This document shows, one piece after another, positions 1 through 7,590 of a stretch of DNA of 22,278 nt. The notes beneath the pieces are model-generated. The model searched no databases. It was not told the origin of the DNA and worked only from the letters and a program-made list of their open reading frames with translations. The DNA is from an uncultured Eubacteriales bacterium. Lineage in GTDB: Bacteria; Bacillota; Clostridia; Lachnospirales; Lachnospiraceae. Position 1 is the stretch's first letter; each line of letters starts with the position of its first letter. The stretch spans positions 1 to 22,278 of the forward strand of contig CASEDW010000054.1 of NCBI GenBank assembly GCA_949286775.1, given 5' to 3'. The position numbers and the translations under genes were made by a program.

Positions 1-888
1 ACAAAGGAAAATGACGGTATATATGTCTTATCGGCAGTTGTAACAGATCTTGCCGGAAACAGTTTCAGCACGAAGACTGTTAAATACAGCGTCAACAGAT
101 TCGGTTCCGTATATATGGCAAGCTCCGAGACAGAAAAATTCCTGAAAAATCCATACGCGAAAGAGCCGCCGCTGCTTGAGATATCAGAGATCAATCCTGA
201 CGTGATAAAGTCAAGGACGCTGAGCATTTCGGTGAACGGAACGACAAAGATTCTTAAAGAAAAAACGGATTATACTGTAAAAGAGTCTGAGTCGGGATGG
301 CATGAATATATATATACGATCAATCCGGATGTATTTCTTGATGAAAACGGAAAACTTATAATGGGAGAATACATTTTAACGATCCTTTCAACTGACAACG
401 CCGAAAATGAAAACTCAAACAGAACAAATGAAAGCAGGCTTGACATAGCCTTTACGCTTGATAATCAGCCTCCGACAGGATTTATTGATATTACGGGATT
501 AAAGGAAGGAGAAAACATAATTAAGGCTCAATCGACGGATATCAACGTGTACTGGGAAGACAACATAGGCGTAAGGAAAGTCATAATTAAGTTAAACGGC
601 GAAATAATCGATACGCTTAAAGAAGATATGACTGCTGACGGTTCATTCACTTTTTCTGTCAGCGAAGCTGATAAAGAGCAGAATGTAGAAGCTATACTTG
701 TTGATTACGCCGGCAACGAAGAAGATGTCATTTCATCTTCTTTCTTCCTTAACAGCAGTACGTTAGCGCAGTTTATGTACAATACGCCTTTATTCGCGGG
801 AACTATAATAGGAGCGGCTGCATTGGCGGCGTCGGTTGTAATTATATTTATCACAAAGCGACATAAAAGAAATATAAATATATCATAA
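1..888 (+). CDS. Ig-like surface protein with C-terminal membrane anchor (5' partial)
   Basis: The frame is open from base 1, so the first in-frame ATG at 115 is internal and the gene begins upstream of the window; 295 residues are visible. They are rich in beta-strand patterns with repeated motifs of the kind D-x-AGN (VTDLAGN, STDNAEN, LVDYAGNEED), typical of bacterial Ig-like/cadherin-like modules; roughly two to three modules can be made out. Near the C-terminus a hydrophobic segment (LFAGTIIGAAALAASVVIIF) is followed by a basic tail (KRHKR), so the protein is probably a single-pass membrane protein with its domains outside the cell. No LPxTG sortase motif is seen. A role in adhesion or envelope display is plausible but not shown. 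The hairpin at 973-1009 probably ends its transcript. Confidence 0.75.
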   Translation, partial: TKENDGIYVLSAVVTDLAGNSFSTKTVKYSVNRFGSVYMASSETEKFLKNPYAKEPPLLEISEINPDVIKSRTLSISVNGTTKILKEKTDYTVKESESGWHEYIYTINPDVFLDENGKLIMGEYILTILSTDNAENENSNRTNESRLDIAFTLDNQPPTGFIDITGLKEGENIIKAQSTDINVYWEDNIGVRKVIIKLNGEIIDTLKEDMTADGSFTFSVSEADKEQNVEAILVDYAGNEEDVISSSFFLNSSTLAQFMYNTPLFAGTIIGAAALAASVVIIFITKRHKRNINIS

Positions 889-893
889 AACAG

Positions 894-922
894 TTGCAAT
901 ATTACTTGCTTTCTGTTACGAT
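894..922 (+). promoter_or_regulatory. candidate sigma-70 promoter upstream of the XRE gene
   Basis: TTGCAA (894-899), 17-bp spacer, TACGAT (917-922). It lies just after the stop of the Ig-like gene. If used, its transcript must pass the hairpin at 973-1009 before reaching the XRE start at 1018. A second -10-like TATAAT lies at 951-956 without a good -35. Confidence 0.35.
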
Positions 923-972
923 AATAAAGGGTTAAATAATTAGACAACTTTATAATACGATCAATTAATCAG

Positions 973-1009
973 GGCATTTGCATATAAATATATGCGGATG
1001 CCTTTTTCT
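973..1009 (+). terminator. hairpin plus U-tract just before the XRE start
   Basis: GGCAT (973-977) pairs with ATGCC (998-1002) and GCATAT (980-985) pairs with ATATGC (990-995), with a 2x2 internal mismatch and an AAAT loop. TTTTTCT follows. It is well placed to terminate the Ig-like gene, but it ends only 9 bases before the ATG at 1018, so it could also act as an attenuator or block translation of the XRE gene. Confidence 0.6.
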
Positions 1010-1017
1010 GTAAAAAA

Positions 1018-1332
1018 ATGAAAAGTGATATGAAAAATTTAGGAAGAAGAATAAGACATGCCAGGGTCAGTCTGGGAATGACCCAGGAAGAACTGGCGGA
1101 AAAGGTAGATGTATCAAGGGTAAGCATTGCAAAATATGAATCGGGCGAGATGGAGCCGAGACTGAGCAATTTCAAAATGATAGCCGACGTATTAAATGTC
1201 AGCGCCGACTACCTGCTGAATCTGAATATAGAAAGAACCGATAAAAAAATATTAAATCATCTGACGCCTAAGAGTCTGGAAGATATGGGAAGACTTGTCG
1301 AAGAGCTCAAGGCGCAGATGAAAAAAAGATAA
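1018..1332 (+). CDS. XRE-family helix-turn-helix regulator, 104 aa
   Basis: A Cro/CI-type HTH covers about residues 8-65: LGRRIRHARVSLGMTQEELA, then the recognition-helix region with SRVSIAKYESG, and the usual ending in ADVLNVSADYLL. The remaining 35 residues are charged and probably helical, perhaps for dimerisation. Such proteins bind operator DNA as dimers; target and signal cannot be read from the sequence. The start is uncertain. ATG 1018 and ATG 1030 are in frame, and neither has a recognisable Shine-Dalgarno sequence. The U-tract of the hairpin at 973-1009 lies directly upstream. The stop codon sits 1 bp from the 3' end of the convergent TtcA-like gene, so the two transcripts must overlap. 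Confidence 0.85.
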   Translation: MKSDMKNLGRRIRHARVSLGMTQEELAEKVDVSRVSIAKYESGEMEPRLSNFKMIADVLNVSADYLLNLNIERTDKKILNHLTPKSLEDMGRLVEELKAQMKKR

Positions 1333-1348
1333 TTTACCGCGCCTTTTT
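1309..1348 (+). terminator. weak terminator formed by the ends of the convergent genes
   Basis: AAGGCGC (1309-1315, inside the last XRE codons) can pair with GCGCCTT (1339-1345, inside the end of the TtcA-like gene), followed by a T-run to 1348. The loop is long (23 nt), so the call is tentative. There is no other room for a terminator because the stop codons are 1 bp apart. Confidence 0.35.
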
Positions 1349-2056
1349 CGGCCAGTCGCAGATGCTGCCGTTTATGATCGCGTTAAACATACGTTCTTTT
1401 GCGCCGGGAAAATCTTTTGTTATTGATTTTATAAGGTTTTTTACATATTCACGTTTAGTATTTCCGTCTGCCGGACACAGATTCTTTATCACGGGAAATC
1501 CTGTCTTATTTTTAAAGCCGTTTATATCCGCTTCTTTTATATACATCATAGGCCTGATCACGGTCAAATCGGTGTCATCAAGATGAGTGACGGGCGGGAA
1601 ACAGTAAAACTGACCTTCAAATAACAGAGACAGCATCATTGTCTCTATAAGATCGTCTTTATGATGGGCGTAGGCTATCTTGTTGCATCCGATATCGAGC
1701 GCGGCGTTATTTAGCGCGCCTTTTCTCATCTTCGCGCAGAGAGAGCAGGGATTTTTTTCATTGCGGCATTCAAATATTATTTCAGATATCCGGGCTTTTA
1801 CTATGGAATGATCAACGCCAAGCTCTTCGCAAAGTTTTGACAGAGACGAAAAATCCATATTAAAGCCAAGATCAACTGTAATGGCATAAAGCTCGAACTT
1901 TTTGGGATAAAAGCGCTTAAGGGCGTTTAAACCGTATAAAAGGGAGATGGAGTCTTTTCCGCCTGAAAGTCCGACTGCTATCTTATCGTTTTCATTTATC
2001 ATTTCATAATCGTCCACTGCTCTTCGAAGCGGACTTAGCAATTGCTGTAAATTCAT
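1334..2056 (-). CDS. TtcA-like PP-loop ATPase (tRNA 2-thiocytidine synthesis family), 240 aa
   Basis: The protein has the PP-loop SGGKDS at residues 31-36 (VGLSGGKDS), which binds ATP and adenylates the base to be thiolated. Cysteines C104 and C107 (NPCSLC) and C194 (KNLCPADGN) match the three cysteines that in TtcA hold an iron-sulfur cluster. The segment AYAHHKDDLIETM is also typical of the TtcA/TilS superfamily. TtcA thiolates C32 of certain tRNAs; many clostridial homologues are annotated only as ATP-binding or TtcA-like proteins, so the exact tRNA substrate is open. Length is somewhat below enterobacterial TtcA (about 310 aa) because the C-terminus is short. On the minus strand AAAGG lies 7 bases before the ATG. 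The gene is convergent with the XRE gene and divergent from the folate gene at 2305. Confidence 0.8.
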   Translation of the reverse strand: MNLQQLLSPLRRAVDDYEMINENDKIAVGLSGGKDSISLLYGLNALKRFYPKKFELYAITVDLGFNMDFSSLSKLCEELGVDHSIVKARISEIIFECRNEKNPCSLCAKMRKGALNNAALDIGCNKIAYAHHKDDLIETMMLSLLFEGQFYCFPPVTHLDDTDLTVIRPMMYIKEADINGFKNKTGFPVIKNLCPADGNTKREYVKNLIKSITKDFPGAKERMFNAIINGSICDWPKKAR

Positions 2057-2105
2057 ATATAGACCTTTCGGATTTATTTAACTTTTTCTAATTTCTTAAC
2101 TATAT

Positions 2106-2123
2106 GTCAAAATAGCTTTTGAC
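2106..2123. promoter_or_regulatory. perfect 7-bp dyad overlapping a -35 box
   Basis: GTCAAAA (2106-2112), TAGC, TTTTGAC (2117-2123) is a perfect inverted repeat. Its right arm contains most of the -35 TTGACC of the promoter at 2119-2147, so a bound protein would compete with RNA polymerase. It is an operator candidate for one or both of the divergent genes; the regulator is unknown. Confidence 0.4.
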
Positions 2124-2147
2124 CTTGGCATAATATTATTATATTAT
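2119..2147 (+). promoter_or_regulatory. sigma-70 promoter candidate (rightward, distal)
   Basis: TTGACC (2119-2124), 17-bp spacer, TATTAT (2142-2147). The predicted start near 2154 would give an RNA that begins with the imperfect hairpin at 2178-2245 and could continue into the folate cyclo-ligase gene. Confidence 0.5.
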
Positions 2148-2177
2148 GATAGCAGGGTAAAAAACATTTTGTACATG

Positions 2178-2245
2178 ATACTACGGGTCTCGAAGTCAGT
2201 CGTCATCATGCAAGCATGAAAAGCCTGACCTTTCGACCTTAGTAT
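2178..2245 (+). other. long imperfect hairpin in the intergenic region (possible structured RNA)
   Basis: Nested inverted repeats: ATACTA (2178-2183) with TAGTAT (2240-2245), TCGAA (2190-2194) with TTCGA (2232-2236), GTCAG (2195-2199) with CTGAC (2225-2229), and TCATG (2206-2210) with CATGA (2215-2219) around a CAAG loop. There is no U-tract after it, so it is not a simple terminator. It lies between two rightward promoter matches and could be a small RNA, a leader structure or an extragenic palindrome. Confidence 0.4.
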
Positions 2246-2261
2246 TATGATACCATATAAT
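2232..2261 (+). promoter_or_regulatory. sigma-70 promoter candidate for the folate gene
   Basis: TTCGAC (2232-2237), 18-bp spacer, TATAAT (2256-2261). It would start transcription near 2268, about 37 nt before the ATG at 2305. Its -35 lies within the right arm of the hairpin at 2178-2245. Confidence 0.45.
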
Positions 2262-2304
2262 ATCAGCGGCAATAAATGATTTTCAGGAAATTCAGACAGA
2301 GGTA

Positions 2305-2889
2305 ATGAGTACGGATTTAAAAGCGTTAAAAGCCAGTATCAGAAAAGAGAAAATAGCGGCAAGAAAAGCAGCCGAAGCTGATCAAATAAGAATCAAATCG
2401 GAAAAAATCTGCAAAAAAATAATAGAGTCGAAGTTTTATCAAGAAGCGGAAGTGATAATGATATATAAAGCAGTAAACGGCGAAGTTATGCTGGATGTTT
2501 TGGAAAAAGACGCGATATCCCAAAATAAAAAAATCTGTTATCCTCTGTGTATAGACAAAACAGTGATGAAGGCGCTTGCGCCAAATGATGAAAATGCGTT
2601 TGTATCCGGTTCGTTCGGAATAAAGGAACCTGACATGAACAATTCCAAGGAAATATCTCCTGGCGATATAGATCTTGTCATCGCGCCCTGTACGGCGTTT
2701 GATGAAAAATGCCGCAGAATAGGAATGGGAGCGGGATATTACGACAGATATCTGCCGAAATGCGAAAAGGCATATATCGCTGCCGCGGCGTATGAATATC
2801 AGAAAGTTAAACGTGTTCCGGCGGATGAGTTTGATAAAACGCTGGACGCTGTCGTAAGTGAAGAAAAAGTGTATTATTCTGCCAGGTGA
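2305..2889 (+). CDS. 5-formyltetrahydrofolate cyclo-ligase, 194 aa
   Basis: This cytoplasmic enzyme (MTHFS family) uses ATP to convert 5-formyl-THF to 5,10-methenyl-THF, returning a storage or by-product form of folate to one-carbon metabolism. The signature glycine-rich motif GMGAGYYDRY is at residues 140-149, preceded by the usual strand DLVIAPCTAFD. The N-terminal K/R-rich helix (residues 6-40, including SIRKEKIAARKAA) matches the family's nucleotide-binding region. Length is normal (about 180-200 aa). AGAGG lies only 2 bases before the ATG and AGGAAA lies 14 bases before it, so initiation strength is hard to judge. The gene is followed after 34 bp by proA and is probably co-transcribed with it. 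Confidence 0.9.
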   Translation: MSTDLKALKASIRKEKIAARKAAEADQIRIKSEKICKKIIESKFYQEAEVIMIYKAVNGEVMLDVLEKDAISQNKKICYPLCIDKTVMKALAPNDENAFVSGSFGIKEPDMNNSKEISPGDIDLVIAPCTAFDEKCRRIGMGAGYYDRYLPKCEKAYIAAAAYEYQKVKRVPADEFDKTLDAVVSEEKVYYSAR

Positions 2890-2923
2890 CAGCTGGACGC
2901 AATTATATAGAAAAGAGGTTTTT

Positions 2924-4213
2924 ATGAGTATACAGTCAGAAGTCAGATTGATGAAGAAAGACGCGCCGTTTATGGCGGCGTCTTCGCTGGAAAAGAGAAA
3001 TAACGCGCTTCGTAAAATAAAAGAAAATCTCATCGCTAACGCCGAAGAGATTTTTGAGGCAAATAAAAAAGACATGGAAGCGGCCGAAGAAAACAAGATC
3101 GCGCCTTCCGTAATGAAAAGACTTAAGTTTGATCAGGGAAAACTTGACGACGTGTGTGCCGGAATTGACCAGCTGGTATCTCTTCCGGACCCGCTTGGAA
3201 AAATAACTCTGGCAAGAACCCTTGACGACGGACTTAATCTTTACCGGGTCACATGTCCGATAGGAATAATAGGAGTTATTTTCGAGGCAAGACCGGACGC
3301 GCTCGTTCAGATATCTACTCTGTGTATAAAGAGTGGAAATTGCGCCGTTTTAAAAGGCGGTAAAGAGACTGCCGAGACGAACAGGACTTTATTTAATATA
3401 ATACATGAAAGTATTGTAGAGGCGGGACTTCCTGAAAGAGCGCTTCTTCAGGCCCAGCAGCACAGCGAGATCGACGAGCTGCTTCTTTGCCATGACTGTG
3501 TTGATTTGCTCATTCCGCGTGGATCAAACGCTTTTGTTCAATATATTATGAACAATACTAAGATTCCTGTTATGGGTCATGCTGACGGACTTTGCCATAT
3601 TTATGTGGACAGCGAAGCGGATTTTGAAAAAGCGATACCTGTCATAATCGACGCGAAGACACAGTACACGGCGGCGTGCAACGCTGTAGAAACTCTGCTT
3701 ATAAACAGAAATATCGCGAAAGAATTTCTGCCAATGGCAGCGAAAGCGCTTTCGGATGCGGGCGTTAAACTTTTCGCCACGGAAGAAGCGGCTGAAATCA
3801 TAAGAGAAAATGGAACCGAAGTTAAAAGCGTAGACGAGCAGGATTTTAAAGAATACCTCGATATGGCGATATCCATAAAACTTGTTGGAAATGTTGACGA
3901 GGCGATAGATCATATTAACAGGTATGGTTCGCATCATACGGATTCTATCATTACCGAAAACAATGAAGCGGGCAAGAAATTTATGAATATGGTAGATTCA
4001 GCCGGAGTATACTGGAACTGTTCTACCAGGTTTGCGGACGGATTCAGATACGGATTCGGAGCTGAGGTCGGAATCAGTACAGGAAAGATACACGCGAGAG
4101 GTCCCGTCGGCCTTGAAGGACTTGTTACATATAAGTATAAACTTTTTGGAAAAGGCCATATTGTCGGCGATTACGCGTCCGGAAAAAAACATTTTAAATT
4201 TAAAGATATATGA
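2924..4213 (+). CDS. proA: gamma-glutamyl phosphate reductase (proline synthesis), 429 aa
   Basis: ProA reduces gamma-glutamyl phosphate with NADPH to glutamate semialdehyde, the second step of proline synthesis, in the cytoplasm. Family marks are FEARPDALVQIS, CAVLKGGKE, LLIPRGSNAFVQYIM and the catalytic cysteine C252 in AACNAVETLL; the C-terminal DSAGVYWNCSTRFADGFRYG and GPVGLEGLVTYKY are also typical. The open frame extends back to 2858, but the ATG at 2924 is the start: AGAGG lies 5 bases upstream and the protein then begins MSIQSEVRLMKKDA, giving a length close to the family norm. No proB (glutamate 5-kinase) is present here, so it must lie elsewhere. The strong terminator at 4224-4270 follows directly. 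Confidence 0.95.
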   Translation: MSIQSEVRLMKKDAPFMAASSLEKRNNALRKIKENLIANAEEIFEANKKDMEAAEENKIAPSVMKRLKFDQGKLDDVCAGIDQLVSLPDPLGKITLARTLDDGLNLYRVTCPIGIIGVIFEARPDALVQISTLCIKSGNCAVLKGGKETAETNRTLFNIIHESIVEAGLPERALLQAQQHSEIDELLLCHDCVDLLIPRGSNAFVQYIMNNTKIPVMGHADGLCHIYVDSEADFEKAIPVIIDAKTQYTAACNAVETLLINRNIAKEFLPMAAKALSDAGVKLFATEEAAEIIRENGTEVKSVDEQDFKEYLDMAISIKLVGNVDEAIDHINRYGSHHTDSIITENNEAGKKFMNMVDSAGVYWNCSTRFADGFRYGFGAEVGISTGKIHARGPVGLEGLVTYKYKLFGKGHIVGDYASGKKHFKFKDI

Positions 4214-4223
4214 AAGACAGCTA

Positions 4224-4270
4224 AAATCTGTCTGTTTTGATAAAAAATATCGGAACAGGCAGATTTTTTG
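4224..4270 (+). terminator. strong rho-independent terminator after proA
   Basis: ATCTGTCTGTTTTGATA (4226-4242) pairs through 17 positions, three of them G-U, with the strand at 4248-4264 around an AAAAA loop. TTTTTT follows at 4264-4269. It cleanly separates the folate-proA unit from ileS. Confidence 0.9.
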
Positions 4271-4294
4271 TATAATTTTTGATTTGTGAAAATA

Positions 4295-4323
4295 TTGCAG
4301 TCTTTAAATCGATATGATACAAT
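4295..4323 (+). promoter_or_regulatory. sigma-70 promoter of the ileS operon
   Basis: TTGCAG (4295-4300), 17-bp spacer, TACAAT (4318-4323). Predicted start near 4330 gives a leader of about 95 nt. The leader has a short hairpin (CTGAGG/CTTCAG) but is too short for a T-box, and no T-box sequence is seen. Confidence 0.6.
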
Positions 4324-4425
4324 ATTACGGCTTATAGTCTGAGGTTTTTTACTTCAGTATCATATATAAGAATTGTGCTATTTAGAATAATTAAACAATT
4401 CATTGGGCGAAGATGGAGGAGCAAC

Positions 4426-7400
4426 ATGTACAAGAAAGTTGACACAAGCCTGGATTTTGTATCAAGAGAGAAAGAAGTTCTTGATTTCTGGAAAGAAAAC
4501 AGGATATTTGAAAAGAGCATTGAAACAAGACAGGGAGATCCTATATATACATTTTACGACGGACCTCCTACGGCAAACGGAAAACCGCATATCGGACATG
4601 TACTTACGCGTGTCATCAAAGATATGATCCCAAGATACCGTACTATGAAAGGCAACATGGTTCCGAGAAAAGCCGGATGGGATACTCACGGCCTTCCTGT
4701 AGAACTTGAAGTTGAGAAAAAACTCGGTCTCAACGGAAAAGAACAGATAGAAGAATACGGCATAGAGCCTTTTATACATGAGTGTAAAGAAAGCGTCTGG
4801 AAATATAAAGGCATGTGGGAGGATTTCTCCGACAAAGTCGGCTTCTGGGCCGATATGGAGCATCCTTACGTTACTTATGACGATGATTTCATTGAATCTG
4901 AATGGTGGGCGTTAAAACAGATCTGGGAAAAGAAGCTTTTATATAAAGGATTCAAGATCGTGCCTTATTGCCCGAGATGCGGAACTCCGCTTTCGGCTCA
5001 GGAAGTGGCGCAGGGATATAAAACCCTCAAAGAGCGTTCGGCTATTGTGCGTTTTAAAGCTAAAGACGAAGACGCGTATTATTTGGCATGGACGACTACG
5101 CCATGGACGCTGCCTTCAAATCTTGGCCTTTGCGTAAATCCTGATGAGGATTACTGCAAGGTAAAAGCGGCCGACGGATATACATATTATATGGCTAAAG
5201 CTCTTCTCGATAAAGTTTTAGGAGAACTCGGAGACGAAGAAAAGGGCATAAAGCCATATGAGATACTTGAAACATTAAAGGGAAAAGATCTCGAGTACAG
5301 AGAATATGAGCCGCTGTTTGATTATACGGCGGAAGCAGTAAAAAAACAGGGCAAAAAAGCTCATTATATAATTTGCGACAGTTATGTAACGATGACGGAC
5401 GGTACCGGAATCGTACATACGGCTCCAGCTTTTGGTGAAGACGATAACCGCGTATGCCGCAAATACGGAATGCCTTTCGTGCAGTTCGTAGACAGCAAGG
5501 GCGAGATGACAAAAGAAACTCCTTATGCCGGAGTTTTTGTGAAAAAAGCCGACCCGATGGTACTTAAAGATCTTGAGGAACAGGGAAAACTCTTCTCGGC
5601 TCCTAAATTTGAACATGAGTACCCGCACTGCTGGAGATGTGATACGCCGCTTATATATTACGCGCGCGAGTCATGGTTTATACAGATGACGGCCGTAAAA
5701 GACGACCTCATCAGAAACAACAACACTATAAACTGGATTCCTGAATCAATCGGAAAGGGACGTTTTGGCGACTGGCTTGAAAATGTTCAGGACTGGGGTA
5801 TCTCCCGTAACCGTTACTGGGGAACGCCTTTAAATATCTGGGTATGCGACGACTGCGGACATATGCATTCTATAGGAAGCAAAGCTGAACTTAAAGAAAT
5901 GTCCGATAACTGTCCGGACAATATCGAACTGCATCGTCCTTATATAGACGCTGTAACGATCAAATGCCCGAAATGCGGCAAGCAGATGCACCGTGTGCCG
6001 GAGGTTATCGACTGCTGGTTTGATTCAGGTTCGATGCCATTCGCGCAGCATCATTATCCGTTTGAAAACAAGGAAATCTTTGAACAGCAGTTCCCGGCCA
6101 AATTTATTTCAGAGGCTGTCGATCAGACAAGGGGATGGTTCTATTCGCTTCTTGCCGTTTCAACGCTCCTGTTTAATAAGGCACCATATGAAAACGTTAT
6201 AGTTCTCGGCCATGTGCAGGATGAAAACGGACAGAAGATGAGTAAATCAAAGGGAAATGCCGTAGATCCGTTCGAGGCGCTTAAAGAATACGGCGCTGAC
6301 GCTATACGCTGGTATTTTTATATAAACAGCGCTCCGTGGCTTCCAAACAGATTCCATGGAAAAGCAGTTCAGGAATATTCGAGAAGATTCATGGGAACTC
6401 TCTGGAACACATACGCCTTCTATGTGCTTTACGCTGAGATAGACAAGTTTGATCCGACAAAATATAAACTTGAATACGACAAGCTTGGAGTAATGGACAG
6501 ATGGCTTCTTTCAAGGCTCTATTCTACAATTCAGGCAGTAGATAAAAACCTTGACAGTTATAAGATCACTGAGACAGCCAGAGCCCTTGACAGCTTTATC
6601 GATGACTGCAGCAACTGGTATGTAAGACGCTCAAGAGAAAGATTCTGGGCCAAAGGAATGGAGCAGGACAAGATTAACGCCTATATGACGCTCTATACAG
6701 CGCTTGTTGAATTTTCAAAAGCGGCGGCTCCGATGGTTCCGTTTATAACAGAAGAAATCTATCAGAACCTTGTACGCAGCGTGGATCCGAACGCAATTGA
6801 GAGCATCCATCTGTGCGACTTCCCTGAAGTAAAAACGGAGTGGATCGATACGAAACTTGAAGAAGACATGAAAAATCTTCTTGATATCGTCGTAATGGGA
6901 CGCGCCTGCAGAAACGCGTCAGCCATCAAAAACCGTCAGCCTCTTGCTAAGATGTATGTGAAGTGCGATTTCACCCTTGACAAGATGTTTGTTGATGTAA
7001 TCGCTGACGAGCTCAACATAAAGGAGATCTGTTTTACTGATAATATCGACGGATTTGTTTCTTATTCATTTAAGCCGCAGCTTAAGACAGTCGGACCGAA
7101 ATACGGAAAACTTGTAGGCGGAATAAGAAACGCCCTCGCGACCATAAACGGAAACGAGGCGATGGCGAAGCTCAAATCAGAAGGAAAACTTACGCTTGAT
7201 ATAAACGGCACGGCAGTTGAACTTTCAGAAGAGGATCTTCTCATTGAGTCTGCGAAAGTAGAAGGTTATGTATCAGAGTCAAACGCTAATATCACGGTAG
7301 TTCTTGATACAAATCTTACTGATGAACTTATCGTAGAGGGATATGTCAGAGAGATCATCAGCAAAGTTCAGACGATGAGAAAAGAGGCCGGATTTGAGGT

Positions 7401-7590
7401 CATGGATAAGATCGTCATCTATGTAAAAGATAACGAAAAAATTGAAAAAATAATTACTGATAATAAGGACAAAATTTTAAGAGAAGTACTTGCAGAAGAG
7501 ATCAGACTTGGAGAAGTTGACGGATACTCTAAAGAGTGGAAGATCAACGAAGAAAATGTTTTGATGGGAGTAAAGAAAATCAATGAATAA
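4426..7590 (+). CDS. ileS: isoleucyl-tRNA synthetase, type 2 (eukaryote-like), 1054 aa
   Basis: IleRS charges tRNA-Ile in the cytoplasm. The class I signatures are both intact: HIGH at residues 55-58 (ANGKPHIGHVL) and KMSKS at 604-608 (NGQKMSKSKGN). The editing domain lies between them, and cysteine pairs (CPRCG, CDDCG, CPKCG) suggest zinc-binding knuckles. Length of about 1050 aa, the N-terminus and the anticodon-binding region resemble the type 2 IleRS found in eukaryotes, clostridia and MupA-like enzymes, which as a class tolerate the inhibitor mupirocin; that property is inferred here, not seen. The frame opens at 4375, but ATG 4426 has GGAGG 6 bases upstream and gives the normal start. 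The last 8 bases overlap the glgP start. Confidence 0.95.
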   Translation: MYKKVDTSLDFVSREKEVLDFWKENRIFEKSIETRQGDPIYTFYDGPPTANGKPHIGHVLTRVIKDMIPRYRTMKGNMVPRKAGWDTHGLPVELEVEKKLGLNGKEQIEEYGIEPFIHECKESVWKYKGMWEDFSDKVGFWADMEHPYVTYDDDFIESEWWALKQIWEKKLLYKGFKIVPYCPRCGTPLSAQEVAQGYKTLKERSAIVRFKAKDEDAYYLAWTTTPWTLPSNLGLCVNPDEDYCKVKAADGYTYYMAKALLDKVLGELGDEEKGIKPYEILETLKGKDLEYREYEPLFDYTAEAVKKQGKKAHYIICDSYVTMTDGTGIVHTAPAFGEDDNRVCRKYGMPFVQFVDSKGEMTKETPYAGVFVKKADPMVLKDLEEQGKLFSAPKFEHEYPHCWRCDTPLIYYARESWFIQMTAVKDDLIRNNNTINWIPESIGKGRFGDWLENVQDWGISRNRYWGTPLNIWVCDDCGHMHSIGSKAELKEMSDNCPDNIELHRPYIDAVTIKCPKCGKQMHRVPEVIDCWFDSGSMPFAQHHYPFENKEIFEQQFPAKFISEAVDQTRGWFYSLLAVSTLLFNKAPYENVIVLGHVQDENGQKMSKSKGNAVDPFEALKEYGADAIRWYFYINSAPWLPNRFHGKAVQEYSRRFMGTLWNTYAFYVLYAEIDKFDPTKYKLEYDKLGVMDRWLLSRLYSTIQAVDKNLDSYKITETARALDSFIDDCSNWYVRRSRERFWAKGMEQDKINAYMTLYTALVEFSKAAAPMVPFITEEIYQNLVRSVDPNAIESIHLCDFPEVKTEWIDTKLEEDMKNLLDIVVMGRACRNASAIKNRQPLAKMYVKCDFTLDKMFVDVIADELNIKEICFTDNIDGFVSYSFKPQLKTVGPKYGKLVGGIRNALATINGNEAMAKLKSEGKLTLDINGTAVELSEEDLLIESAKVEGYVSESNANITVVLDTNLTDELIVEGYVREIISKVQTMRKEAGFEVMDKIVIYVKDNEKIEKIITDNKDKILREVLAEEIRLGEVDGYSKEWKINEENVLMGVKKINE

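Noticed and set aside
2154..2304. 6S RNA upstream of the folate cyclo-ligase gene
   Set aside because: The position is suggestive, but the foldable part is only about 70 nt and the open central bubble typical of 6S could not be recognised. Kept only as an unnamed structure.
2858..2923. N-terminal extension of ProA
   Set aside because: The frame is open but overlaps the end of the folate gene; ATG 2924 has a proper ribosome site and gives the family-length protein.
2326..3096. Long minus-strand open frame opposite the folate and proA genes
   Set aside because: It is antisense to two clear genes, has a composition rich in Phe, Ile, Tyr and Arg typical of a shadow frame, and shows no family motif.
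4324..4425. T-box riboswitch before ileS
   Set aside because: The leader is only about 95 nt and lacks the conserved T-box sequence and an antiterminator/terminator pair.
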